DNA from: Rohdeia mirabilis
GTDB lineage: Bacteria > Planctomycetota > UBA1135 > GCA-002686595
Assembly: GCA_007750655.1 (NCBI GenBank)
Contig: CP036290.1
Span: forward strand, 3,038,001 to 3,102,000
DNA length: 64,000 nt
Reading direction: 5' to 3'
Below are positions 27,665 through 35,262 of the stretch, one piece after another. The stretch's first letter is position 1, and each line of letters begins with the position of its first letter. Under the pieces are notes generated by a model, which saw only the letters and a program-made list of their open reading frames with translations, did not search any database and was not told the origin of the DNA. The translations under genes were made by a program, and so were the position numbers.

Positions 27665-28117
27665 ATGCTCCAGGCCCCGCTGCTCCAGGCCCCGACCTTC
27701 CTCGCCGCCACGCCGACCCCGGCCGTCCTCGTCCCGACCGACGCGGCGACGGCGAGCCGCGTCCAGGACCCGGCGCCGACGGAGACGACCGCCGCTCCGG
27801 CCGCCGAAGAGGGTGCGCCGGTCGGCGAGCCCGAGGGCCTCAACCCGATCTTCCTGGTCGTGATGATGGTCGCGATCTTCTGGTTCGTGGTGTTCGCGCC
27901 CGAGCGGAAGAACCGCAAGCGCCAGAAGGAGATGCTCGACGCCCTCACGAAGGGCGACAAGGTCATGACGACGAGCGGACTCCTCGGAACGATCGTCCAG
28001 GTCATGGACGACGTGGTGGTGCTGCAGGTCGACGAGGGCGTGCGCCTCAAGTTCACGCGCGCCGCGGTGCAGACCAAGATCGAGCCGAAGGAAGACGGCG
28101 AGAAGGCCGCGAAGTAG
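27665..28117 (+). CDS. yajC: Preprotein translocase subunit YajC
   Basis: Accessory subunit of the SecDF-YajC complex that assists Sec-dependent export at the inner membrane. The single transmembrane helix (about 61-80, IFLVVMMVAIFWFVVF) and the following FAPERKNRKRQKEM, then GDKVMTTSGLLGTI and VKF-like basic strand, are the family's hallmarks. 150 aa is longer than usual (about 110) because of an Ala/Thr/Pro-rich N-terminal 58 residues. secD and secF are not next to it. Confidence 0.92.
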   Translation: MLQAPLLQAPTFLAATPTPAVLVPTDAATASRVQDPAPTETTAAPAAEEGAPVGEPEGLNPIFLVVMMVAIFWFVVFAPERKNRKRQKEMLDALTKGDKVMTTSGLLGTIVQVMDDVVVLQVDEGVRLKFTRAAVQTKIEPKEDGEKAAK

Positions 28118-28150
28118 GACCGAACGCCGGCGACGGGTCCGATCGCGACC

Positions 28151-28189
28151 GGTACGGCCGAGACCGGTACGGCCGAGATGGGTACGGCG
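28151..28189. repeat. 15-bp direct repeat between yajC and the YraN-family gene
   Basis: GGTACGGCCGAGACC at 28151-28165, a near copy at 28166-28180 and a partial third copy. Confidence 0.75.
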
Positions 28190-28311
28190 ATCGCCTGTGC
28201 GAGCGGCCCGGCCAACGGAGATCGAGCGGCGCCGGCGCGGAGGCGGGGCCGAACGAGCGCGCTGCGAGCCCGGGCGGATCCTCTGCGCGCCGCACCGCGT
28301 CGATCGGGACC

Positions 28312-28953
28312 GTGTCGAACGCCGCCCGGCGCCGCGTGCGCTCGGCGCTGGCGCGACGGCGACGCGAACGGCGCGCCGCACCGACGCGGCCGAGCGAACC
28401 CGCCACCCCGCGACCTTCCCGAGACAGCAACGGGACCGGGTCGGCGGCCCGGCTCGCCCGCGCGCGGACGCGGTCGTGGCGCTGGGTCCCCGCCGCGCTC
28501 CTGCCCCTGTGGCTGCGCACGACCGAACCGCGCCAGGTGGACCTGGGGCCGCTGGGCGAACGCCTCGCCGCGCGGCTCCTCGCGCGCACGGGGCACCGGA
28601 TCCTCGCGCGCAACGTTCGCATCGGCGGCGTCGAGGTCGACGTCCTGGCGCGTTCGAACCGCACCCTGGTGCTGTGCGAGGTGAAGGCCTCCCGTTCTCG
28701 GCTCGACCTGCCGCTGGGCGCGCGACGCTTTCGACCCGCGGATCGGGTCGGGCCGGCCCGACTGGAGCGACTCGTCACCGCCGCCCGCGGTCTGGCGCGC
28801 TCCTCGGGCTCGGCGGCCCGGGTGGACCTGATCGAGGTCTGGATCAAAGGCCCGCGGCGCCAGCTGGAGTACGGATGGCGGCGGGCGGAACGCGGTCCGA
28901 CGGAGGCTCCGGACACGGTCGAGCGCGCCTGGGAGGAGCTCCCACCGCCGTAG
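28312..28953 (+). CDS. YraN/UPF0102 family nuclease-like protein
   Basis: Restriction-endonuclease-like fold of unknown physiological role. The C-terminal 130 residues show LGPLGERLAARLL, then RILARNVRIGGVEVDVLA and LVLCEVKAS: the G-E-x-x-A and R-x-x-x-G-E-[IV]-D-x-[IV] ... [EK]VK pattern of the family, although the usual G-E before [IV]D is G-V-E-V-D here. An unusual Arg-rich, poorly conserved N-terminal extension of about 70 residues precedes it. The start is uncertain (GTG 28312 or GTG 28336). The stop codon overlaps a TAGACT -10-like box for the next gene. Confidence 0.7.
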   Translation: MSNAARRRVRSALARRRRERRAAPTRPSEPATPRPSRDSNGTGSAARLARARTRSWRWVPAALLPLWLRTTEPRQVDLGPLGERLAARLLARTGHRILARNVRIGGVEVDVLARSNRTLVLCEVKASRSRLDLPLGARRFRPADRVGPARLERLVTAARGLARSSGSAARVDLIEVWIKGPRRQLEYGWRRAERGPTEAPDTVERAWEELPPP

Positions 28954-29044
28954 ACTGTCCCGCCGCCAGTCGCGCACTCCGTGGGAGGCTTCACTCAGGT
29001 CCTCCCGCGGGTCGAGGAGAACAGACCCCGGCCGGCGCGCCCCG

Positions 29045-30682
29045 ATGCTCCACGTCCTCCGCCACTACCTGCCGATCAGGAAGGCCCTCCTGATCGTGAG
29101 CGACACCGTGCTCCTTGCGGTGATCGTTGCCATCGGCATGACGGCGCACCTGTGGCGCCCGACCCAGACGGTGCTGCGGGCCCTGGCCGAGGAGGGCACG
29201 ACCCTGGGCGACGCGGAACTGCGCTGCGCACTGTCCGCGATCCTCGTCGCACTCCTCGCGCAGGTCGCGCTGTACCTGAACGAGCTCTACGACTTCCGCG
29301 TCACGACGAGCCGCTACGACCGCTTCGCGCGCTTCCTCTCGGCCGCGGGCCTCGGCGTCGCGCTGGTCATGCTGGCCCTCGGTGCCTCGCGCATGTGGGG
29401 TTCGGGCGCACTGCTCGAGTTCCCCGGCCTGACGCTCTCCCAGGTCGTCCAGTCGCTGATCGCGGCGCTCCTGATCGGCTTCGTCGTCCTGTTCTGGTGG
29501 CGGCGACTGTTCACGCGCCTCTCGGGACACTTCAACCTGGGCGAGAGCGTGCTCATCCTCGGCGACGGCGACCTCGCGCGCACGCTCTACAGCGAACTCG
29601 GGCGCGCGGCGGACGCTGGCTACCGCGTGCTCGGCGCCCTGCACTCGGCGCCGGGAGCGGACGAGACCTCCGAGGACCTGCTCGGTGGCGCCGCGCGCTT
29701 CCAGGAGGCGCGCGCGCTGCGTCCGCGACAGAGTCGCAGCAGCCAGGCGGCCGCGCTCGCGCGTGCGAGTCACACCGAGCCCGCGATGGAGGCCGCGCGC
29801 TCGACCGACGCGTCGAACTCCGGCGACCAGGAAGCGAACACGTCCATCCCACAGGTCATGGTCCTGCCCGGCGAGACGCTCGAGGGCGTCGCACTGCGGC
29901 TCGGCGTGGACACGATCGTCGTCGCGCTCGGCGATCGGCGCGGCTCGATGCCCACGACCCAACTCCTGCGCGCGCGCCTGGCGGGGATCGCGGTCGAAGA
30001 AGCCGAGTCGGTCTACGAGCGCGTGACCGGCAAGATCGCCGTGCGCGCCATGCGGCCGTCGTACCTGATCTTCAACCGCGGCTTCCAACGCCACCCGTTC
30101 CAGGACGCGGCCAAGCGCTTCTTCGACGTGGTCTCGGCGCTCGCGCTGCTGCTCTTCGTCTGGCCGCTGATGATCGCGACCGCGATCGCCGTGCGCATCG
30201 ACTCGCCCGGTCCGATCCTGTTCAGGCAGGAGCGCTCGGGTCGCTTCGGGAAGCCGTTCGTGCTGGCGAAGTTCCGCTCCATGCGCGCCGACGCCGAGAA
30301 GGGCACCGGCCCGGTCTGGGCGAGCAAGGACGATCCGCGCATCACGCGCGTGGGCAACTTCATCCGCAAGACGCGCCTCGACGAGCTGCCGCAGCTGTTC
30401 AACGTGCTCGGCGGTTCGATGTCGATGGTCGGACCCAGGCCCGAACGACCGCACTTCATCGAACAGCTCGCGGCCGAGATCCCCTACTACCACCAACGCC
30501 ACATCGTGAAGCCGGGCGTGACGGGGTGGGCGCAGATCAGCTACCCGTACGGCAACACGGTCGAGGACGCGGTGCAGAAGCTCCAGTTCGACCTCTTCTA
30601 CATCAAGAACCACTCGGTGCCGTTCGACCTCTCGATCCTCGTGGGCACCATCAAAACGGTCCTGCTGCGACGCGGCACCTGA
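29045..30682 (+). CDS. Polyprenyl-phosphate sugar-1-phosphate transferase (EPS initiating enzyme)
   Basis: Starts exopolysaccharide repeat-unit synthesis by moving a sugar-1-phosphate from a nucleotide sugar onto undecaprenyl phosphate. The N-terminal half has four to five membrane helices and a CoA-binding-like domain (ESVLILGDGDLA). A variable insert follows at about 210-290. The C-terminal bacterial sugar-transferase domain (about 360-545) begins with KRFFDVVSALALLLF and has the catalytic Asp-Glu in RKTRLDELPQ, then VGPRPERP. The end, GNTVEDAVQKLQFDLFYIKN, resembles the PEP-CTERM/EpsB-type subgroup. The last 83 bp are repeated in tandem downstream. The main EPS locus starts 8 kb further on. 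Confidence 0.9.
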   Translation: MLHVLRHYLPIRKALLIVSDTVLLAVIVAIGMTAHLWRPTQTVLRALAEEGTTLGDAELRCALSAILVALLAQVALYLNELYDFRVTTSRYDRFARFLSAAGLGVALVMLALGASRMWGSGALLEFPGLTLSQVVQSLIAALLIGFVVLFWWRRLFTRLSGHFNLGESVLILGDGDLARTLYSELGRAADAGYRVLGALHSAPGADETSEDLLGGAARFQEARALRPRQSRSSQAAALARASHTEPAMEAARSTDASNSGDQEANTSIPQVMVLPGETLEGVALRLGVDTIVVALGDRRGSMPTTQLLRARLAGIAVEEAESVYERVTGKIAVRAMRPSYLIFNRGFQRHPFQDAAKRFFDVVSALALLLFVWPLMIATAIAVRIDSPGPILFRQERSGRFGKPFVLAKFRSMRADAEKGTGPVWASKDDPRITRVGNFIRKTRLDELPQLFNVLGGSMSMVGPRPERPHFIEQLAAEIPYYHQRHIVKPGVTGWAQISYPYGNTVEDAVQKLQFDLFYIKNHSVPFDLSILVGTIKTVLLRRGT

Positions 30683-31480
30683 CGGCGACGGACGCCTTTG
30701 ATCCGCAGAGGCTCCACTTCCGGCACCGTCGCACATCGAGAACCACTCGGTGCCGTTCGACCTCTCGATCCTCGTGGGCACCATCAAAACGGTCCTGCTG
30801 CGGCGCGGCACCTGACGGCGACCGACGCCTCCGACCCGCAGAGGCTCCACTTCCGGCACCGTCGCACATCGAGAACCACTCGGTGCCGTTCGACCTCTCG
30901 ATCCTCGTGGGCACCATCAAAACGGTCCTGCTGCGGCGCGGCACCTGACGGCGACCGACGCCTCCGACCCGCAGAGGCTCCACTTCCGGCACCGTCGCAC
31001 ATCGAGAACCACTCGGTGCCGTTCGACCTCTCGATCCTCGTGGGCACCATCAAAACGGTCCTGCTGCGGCGCGGCACCTGACGGCGACGGACGCCTCCGA
31101 CCCGCAGAGGCTCCACTTCCGGCACCGTCGCACATCGAGAACCACTCGGTGCCGTTCGACCTCTCGATCCTCGTGGGCACCATCAAAACGGTCCTGCTGC
31201 GGCGCGGCACCTGACGGCGACCGACGCCTCCGACCCGCAGAGGCTCCACTTCCGGCACCGTTGCACATCGAGAACCACTCGGTGCCGTTCGACCTCTCCA
31301 TTCTTGTGGGCACCATCAAGACGGTGCTGCTGCGACGCGGCACCTGACGGCGACGGACGCCTCCGACCCACAGAGGCTCCACTTCCGGCACCGTCGCACA
31401 TCAAGAACCACTCGGTGCCGTTCGACCTCTCCATTCTCGTGGGCACCATCAAGACGGTGCTGCTGCGACGCGGCACCTGA
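30600..31480. repeat. 133-bp tandem array carrying copies of the sugar-transferase 3' end
   Basis: Six full 133-bp units start at 30600, 30733, 30866, 30999, 31132 and 31265; a seventh, partial unit is 31398-31480. Each contains about 80 bp coding for the enzyme's last 27 residues plus the TGA, then about 50 bp of flank. The first unit is the real gene end. As 133 is not divisible by 3, units fall in successive frames. Units 6 and 7 differ from the others at five codon third positions. Confidence 0.97.
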
Positions 31481-31740
31481 GCGACTGCGACGGAAGCGGC
31501 GCGAGCTCGATCGGCCTTGCGCGGTCCACGACTCGGGGTGGCGGATCGTCTTCCCGCCGGATCGTCGTCGCGCCGGGGCTTCGTCGCGCCGGATCGCGGC
31601 TCTCGCGAACGCCCGCCGCACGCCACAACCCGTGCACGCCATCGAGCTTGGCTCCGGCGCACGCTCCCGCACCCGCCGCGGCGCCGCGCTCGCGCTGAGA
31701 CCGGGCTGGCGCACGATCGACCGGCCGTCTAGCCTGGGGG

Positions 31741-31931
31741 CGCTCCTCGCCAAGGGAAGTCGGTGCGAATCCGACGCGGTCCCGCCGCTGTAAGTGGGGA
31801 CGAGAGCCATCCGGTACGCCCGCGGATCACCCGATCCGCGCACGCACCGCGACGCCACTGGAACGGTTCGCCGGTCCGGGAAGGTGATGGTTCCTCGGAC
31901 GATCCACGAGCCAGAAGACCTGACGACGAGC
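31741..31931 (+). promoter_or_regulatory. Cobalamin (B12) riboswitch
   Basis: Conserved elements occur in the right order: AAGGGAAGTCGGTGCGAATCC (in 31752-31772), the CCCGCCGCTGTAA core (31781-31793), GCCACTG (31854-31860), the CCGGGAAGG segment (31877-31884) and the B12-box-like GAGCCAGAAGACCTG (31908-31922). Short P1 pairing is possible between 31742-31745 and 31928-31931. A TAGCCT -10-like box is at 31730-31735. Between aptamer and gene a 9-bp perfect hairpin (31984-31992 with 32008-32016) may be the expression platform. The 250 bp upstream (31481-31729) show no gene. Confidence 0.92.
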
Positions 31932-32103
31932 CTCTTCACGCACGCCCTCGGGATTCGGGGCGTCGGGAGCCGTGCCAATGGGACCGGTCCGCACCGCGGA
32001 GCGCCCGGCGGACCGGCGCGCCGACGTCCGACGACTCGCGAGCGCGCTGCGTCCACCCCCACTCCCTGACGCGCCGCCGCGATGAACGGCGGCCCGAGGC
32101 ACC

Positions 32104-33420
32104 ATGAACTCCATCTTCCGCGCCGGGTCCGTCCCCGCGCTCGTCGTCGCTCTCTTCGGCTCCGCCATCACCGCACAGGTCGCAACGGCGCAGGACACGC
32201 CCCGCGACGGCTTCGCGCTCACCGCGTTGGCCTATCCCGGTCAGGCGACGGTCGCAACCCTCTCGAACGGTGACGTCGTCGCCTTCGACGGATTCAGCGT
32301 CGACCGCTACGACGCGACCGGTTCGCTGCTTCAGAACCTCACGGCCTTCGCGAACTTCAAGTTCGGCAGCTTCATGCTCGTGGACCCGAGCGAGACGTTC
32401 GTCGTCCTGGGCGAGAGCTCGACCCAGAACCTCTACCGGATCGAGCTCGCCGGCGGCGGCACGACCGTCCTCGCGAACCTGCCGAACAACTACGACGCCG
32501 TCCGTGAGTCGGCCACCACCATCGTCGTCAGCGCCGCGAGCAGCGGATTCAGCGCGGACAACGAGGTCTGGCGTGTGCACACGACCACCGGCGTCGCGAC
32601 GCTGCTCGCAACCATCGTCGGTCCGTCGGGCCCCGTCGCCATGGACGCTGCGGGCGACCTGTACTACGGGACCGTCGGCACCAGCTTCCCCGCGCCAGCG
32701 GGATCGTCGGACATCCTGCGCTTCGACGCGGCCGACCTGACGGGAGCGCCGGTGCTCGATGCCAGTGACGCCACGGTCTTCGGCGCCGGGTTCGACGGCG
32801 CGGGCGACCTGGTCTGCGACGCCGCGACCGGCAACGTGTACCTGGCCGAGAACGACTTCTTCGACGGTTCGAACATCGTCTTCCAGGTCGGACCGACCCG
32901 GGCCCTGTCGCTCGCGGTCGTCGACGGCGCGATCTTCAACGCGATCGGTGGACTCGAGTTCTCGGCGGGTACCTCGCCGGCCGCGTTCGCACCGTTCCAG
33001 CCCGCGTTCGGCGGCACGCTGCGCTACACGACGACCGACTTCTTCTCGACCTTCGAGCGCACGCAGGTCGAACCGGCGCGCCCGGAGGTGAACTTGGTCG
33101 GTCCCGGAGTCAGCGGGCCCGGTGTGTTCTCGGTCCAGCTCTCGGAAGCGCCGAAGAACGGTGTGGCCGTCTTCGTGTTCGGTGTGCAGAGCCTGTACAC
33201 GCCGCTCGAACTGCCGTTCCTGTTCGGTGGCGCACCGGTCTTCAGCGGCATCGACGTGGGCACCGCGATCATCGGCCCGATCGTCGGCACGAGCGCGAGC
33301 GGCACGGCCCAACTGAACTACACGAACGACGGCACGCTCGGCGGCACGGCGGTCATCCAGGCCATCTGCGTCGATCCGCTCTTCGGGATCGTCGGCAGCA
33401 GCACGACGGCCGCTCTGTAG
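32104..33420 (+). CDS. Secreted, probably beta-propeller protein under B12-riboswitch control
   Basis: 438 aa. A signal peptide (about 1-28, cleavage near AQVATAQ) precedes a beta-rich protein with repeated blocks of the type NGDVVAFDG...VDRYDATG, STQNLYRIELAGG, DNEVWRVHTTTG and GSSDILRFDAAD, as in NHL/SMP-30-like propellers. The last 120 residues form a separate beta-domain with Pro/Gly/Phe-rich strands. Lipobox and membrane anchor are absent. Its position behind a cobalamin riboswitch implies a role in acquiring or sparing B12. By analogy with BtuG, a B12-binding surface propeller of Bacteroides, it could bind corrinoids; that is inference without sequence homology shown. Confidence 0.75.
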   Translation: MNSIFRAGSVPALVVALFGSAITAQVATAQDTPRDGFALTALAYPGQATVATLSNGDVVAFDGFSVDRYDATGSLLQNLTAFANFKFGSFMLVDPSETFVVLGESSTQNLYRIELAGGGTTVLANLPNNYDAVRESATTIVVSAASSGFSADNEVWRVHTTTGVATLLATIVGPSGPVAMDAAGDLYYGTVGTSFPAPAGSSDILRFDAADLTGAPVLDASDATVFGAGFDGAGDLVCDAATGNVYLAENDFFDGSNIVFQVGPTRALSLAVVDGAIFNAIGGLEFSAGTSPAAFAPFQPAFGGTLRYTTTDFFSTFERTQVEPARPEVNLVGPGVSGPGVFSVQLSEAPKNGVAVFVFGVQSLYTPLELPFLFGGAPVFSGIDVGTAIIGPIVGTSASGTAQLNYTNDGTLGGTAVIQAICVDPLFGIVGSSTTAAL

Positions 33421-33448
33421 TTCGCCGCGCGCGACCGCTCGCCAGCGA

Positions 33449-33486
33449 CGCGGGTCCGCGCCTTCGAACGAAGGCACGGACCCGCG
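33449..33486. terminator. Hairpin terminator between the propeller gene and the selenoprotein gene
   Basis: A 10-bp stem (33449-33458 with 33477-33486), a 2-nt internal loop and a further short stem (CCTT/AAGG) lie between the two convergent genes. Confidence 0.7.
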
Positions 33487-33539
33487 CGCGTTCGGGAGCC
33501 ACCACTTCTGGACTCGGGTGGCGCGACGGGCGCCACGCC

Positions 33540-34082
33540 TCAGCGCCGCTCGATCGAACGCAGCGCGAGCTCGCCGCCGTCCTCCCAGCCCACCACGTCC
33601 GCGGCGATGTGGACGGGCGACGCGCCCTCGAGGTCACTGGACGAGAAGACGCCGGCATCGAAGCCGTCGGCGGCCACCCGCAGCGCTCGGCTCCACCCGG
33701 TGGGACGGAAGGCGCGACCGCCTTCCTCGAAGTGTCCGTTCGCGACGATGGCGAGGTCGGCCGGCGCGAAACCCGTCTCGCGGATGGCGACCGGCACGCT
33801 CGCGAGGTCCATCGCCACGTCGGGGCCGCAGTTCAGCTGGACGAGATTCGTCTGCAGATCGATGTGGATGGAGTTGACGCCTTCCAGGCGCCCGAGGCCG
33901 TCGTCGACGGCCGCGACGCAGGACATTCACTCCATCCCGAGCGCCTTCACCGACACCCCTTCGAGGCCGCAGCACCCAGCCGTGCGCTGTCCGGCCAAGG
34001 GGAGACCGCCCGTCGCGCATCCGAGTGCGGTGAAGGCCGTGGCGCCCAGGAGGGCGAGGGAGAGAAGGTCGCGTCGTCGCAT
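33540..34082 (-). CDS. Candidate selenoprotein: heavy-metal-associated (HMA) domain lipoprotein
   Basis: One reading frame from ATG 34082 to the stop at 33540, interrupted only by TGA at 33927-33929 (codon 52). Upstream: a Tat-like, lipoprotein-type signal (RRRDLL, then T-A-L-G-C, Cys22), a CC pair (C37, C38) and the strand GVSVKALGM. Downstream: M-S-C-V and the rest of a beta-alpha-beta-beta-alpha-beta HMA fold (VDDGLGRLEGV, IHIDLQTN, IRETGFAP). Read through as Sec the junction is G-M-E-U-M-S-C, exactly the GMxCxxC metal site with U52 in place of the first Cys. A SECIS-like hairpin follows. Without recoding there would be a 51-aa peptide lacking its domain and a 128-aa protein lacking the first HMA strand. 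Total 180 aa. It lies 72 bp downstream of an outer-membrane barrel gene. Confidence 0.72.
33896..33929 (-). promoter_or_regulatory. Candidate bacterial SECIS element downstream of in-frame UGA
   Basis: Fourteen nt after the UGA (33929-33927) a perfect 7-bp stem (33912-33906 with 33902-33896) closes a GAC triloop, so the loop begins 22 nt after the UGA and its first base is G. This fits the general bacterial SECIS rule (apical loop 16-37 nt from UGA, G in the first two loop positions). It lies inside the HMA coding sequence. Confidence 0.55.
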
Positions 34083-34154
34083 GGTCGTCGTCGTTCTGTT
34101 CGTCGTCCGGCCCGGAGTGTGGTCGCGGTCGTCGCTCGAGCACCCGGTAGGCGC

Positions 34155-35081
34155 TCAAAGATACCAGCGCAATGCCAGCAGCCACGCCCATTCGCGTTCG
34201 CCGAGCGCGTCGTCGATGCCGTCCGCGATCGGAAGGGCCAGGCTCGCCTGGACGAGGAGGTCGTCCCGCGCGAAGACCTGCACACCCGGAGCGAGCCAGG
34301 CCTCGAAGCCCGCGTCCGAGAGCGCGACCCCTTGCAGCTCGCTGTTCCCGCGCCAGGTCCCGATCAGCTCGAGAACGCCGCGCACCTCGATCACGTCGAG
34401 ATCCTCGAAGACCGCGGGACGGAGCCGGTACCACCAGGCGGCGGCGACCTCGACCTCGCCGCCGAGTTGGAACCCGCCGGCCTCGTCGCTCCAACGGAAG
34501 CCGGCCGAGAAGGACAGGCGGTGGCGGTCGCGGATGAACGAGGCCACGGCGCCGGCGCCCAGGCCCACCGACCCGAGGCCGAGTTGGAGCTTGCGCGGCA
34601 GCAGCACGCCGCCCGACACGAGCGCCTCGTCGTCGCCCGTGGGCAGCCGCGCCGTCGCGTACACGGCGTAGCGCGTCGAGCGCATCACGGCGTCGGACTG
34701 GTGGAGCGAGTGCTGCACACGCAGTCCCACGTCGCCGAGTCCCGTGTCCACGTCCGCGAGCGCCCCGAACTCGGCGTCGTTGCGCACGACGGGAACCGTC
34801 ACGTCGAGACTCGTCGCTCCGCTCAGCGCGATGGCGAGACGTGTCTCGAAACGCACCTGCTGGAGGTTCTCGAACGAACGCACTTCGACGGTCTCGGTCA
34901 CCTGGGGCGTCTCGCGCGACGTGATCCCGGCGTTCGCGACGCGGATCTGAGCGGCGGCGGTCGGAGCGAGGAGCAGCGCCACGGCGAGGGCGGCCGACGC
35001 GAGTCGGACGAGAGGAGTGCCGTCGCGCAGGGCGCGGGCACCGAAGGACAGCTGTCTGGCGTCGCTCATCCGGGTGAGCAT
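34155..35081 (-). CDS. Outer-membrane beta-barrel protein (putative transporter)
   Basis: 308 aa. A signal peptide (about 25-45, ending APTAAAQ) is followed by about ten amphipathic strands alternating with turns, ending in an aromatic residue context (LLALRWYL), as expected for a BAM-inserted barrel. The pattern (RFETRLAIALSGATSLDVTVPV, in pieces; GLGDVGLRVQHSL; YATARLPTGDDE) resembles the Phenol_MetA_deg-type barrels often placed next to metal-handling genes. It is the upstream partner of the HMA selenoprotein on the same strand. Probably moves a metal or small ligand through the outer membrane; substrate not known. Confidence 0.72.
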   Translation of the reverse strand: MLTRMSDARQLSFGARALRDGTPLVRLASAALAVALLLAPTAAAQIRVANAGITSRETPQVTETVEVRSFENLQQVRFETRLAIALSGATSLDVTVPVVRNDAEFGALADVDTGLGDVGLRVQHSLHQSDAVMRSTRYAVYATARLPTGDDEALVSGGVLLPRKLQLGLGSVGLGAGAVASFIRDRHRLSFSAGFRWSDEAGGFQLGGEVEVAAAWWYRLRPAVFEDLDVIEVRGVLELIGTWRGNSELQGVALSDAGFEAWLAPGVQVFARDDLLVQASLALPIADGIDDALGEREWAWLLALRWYL

Positions 35082-35262
35082 AGCGAGCCACCGCCCGCGG
35101 ACGTCGGACGCGGCGGCCTGCGACCCGGTGCGCCAGGTCCCGTGCAGCGTCGCCGCGCCAGGACGCTGGCCCGCGCATCAGCCGCGTTTCCGTGCACGAG
35201 ACACCGCCTTGAACCGGCCTCGGTGAACCGGGCCCCGAGCGACCGACGCGCGAGTCCCCCGC

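Noticed and set aside
30651..31391. Series of identical 113-residue minus-strand frames in the 133-bp array
   Set aside because: They recur only because the repeat does; composition and lack of start signals speak against genes.
30600..31480. CRISPR array
   Set aside because: 133-bp direct repeats without spacers, with a coding segment in each unit, and no cas genes.
33540..33926. Independent 128-aa protein starting at ATG 33926 just after the TGA
   Set aside because: It would lack the first beta-strand and half of the metal motif, which sit in the same frame upstream of the TGA. Kept as the alternative to selenocysteine decoding.
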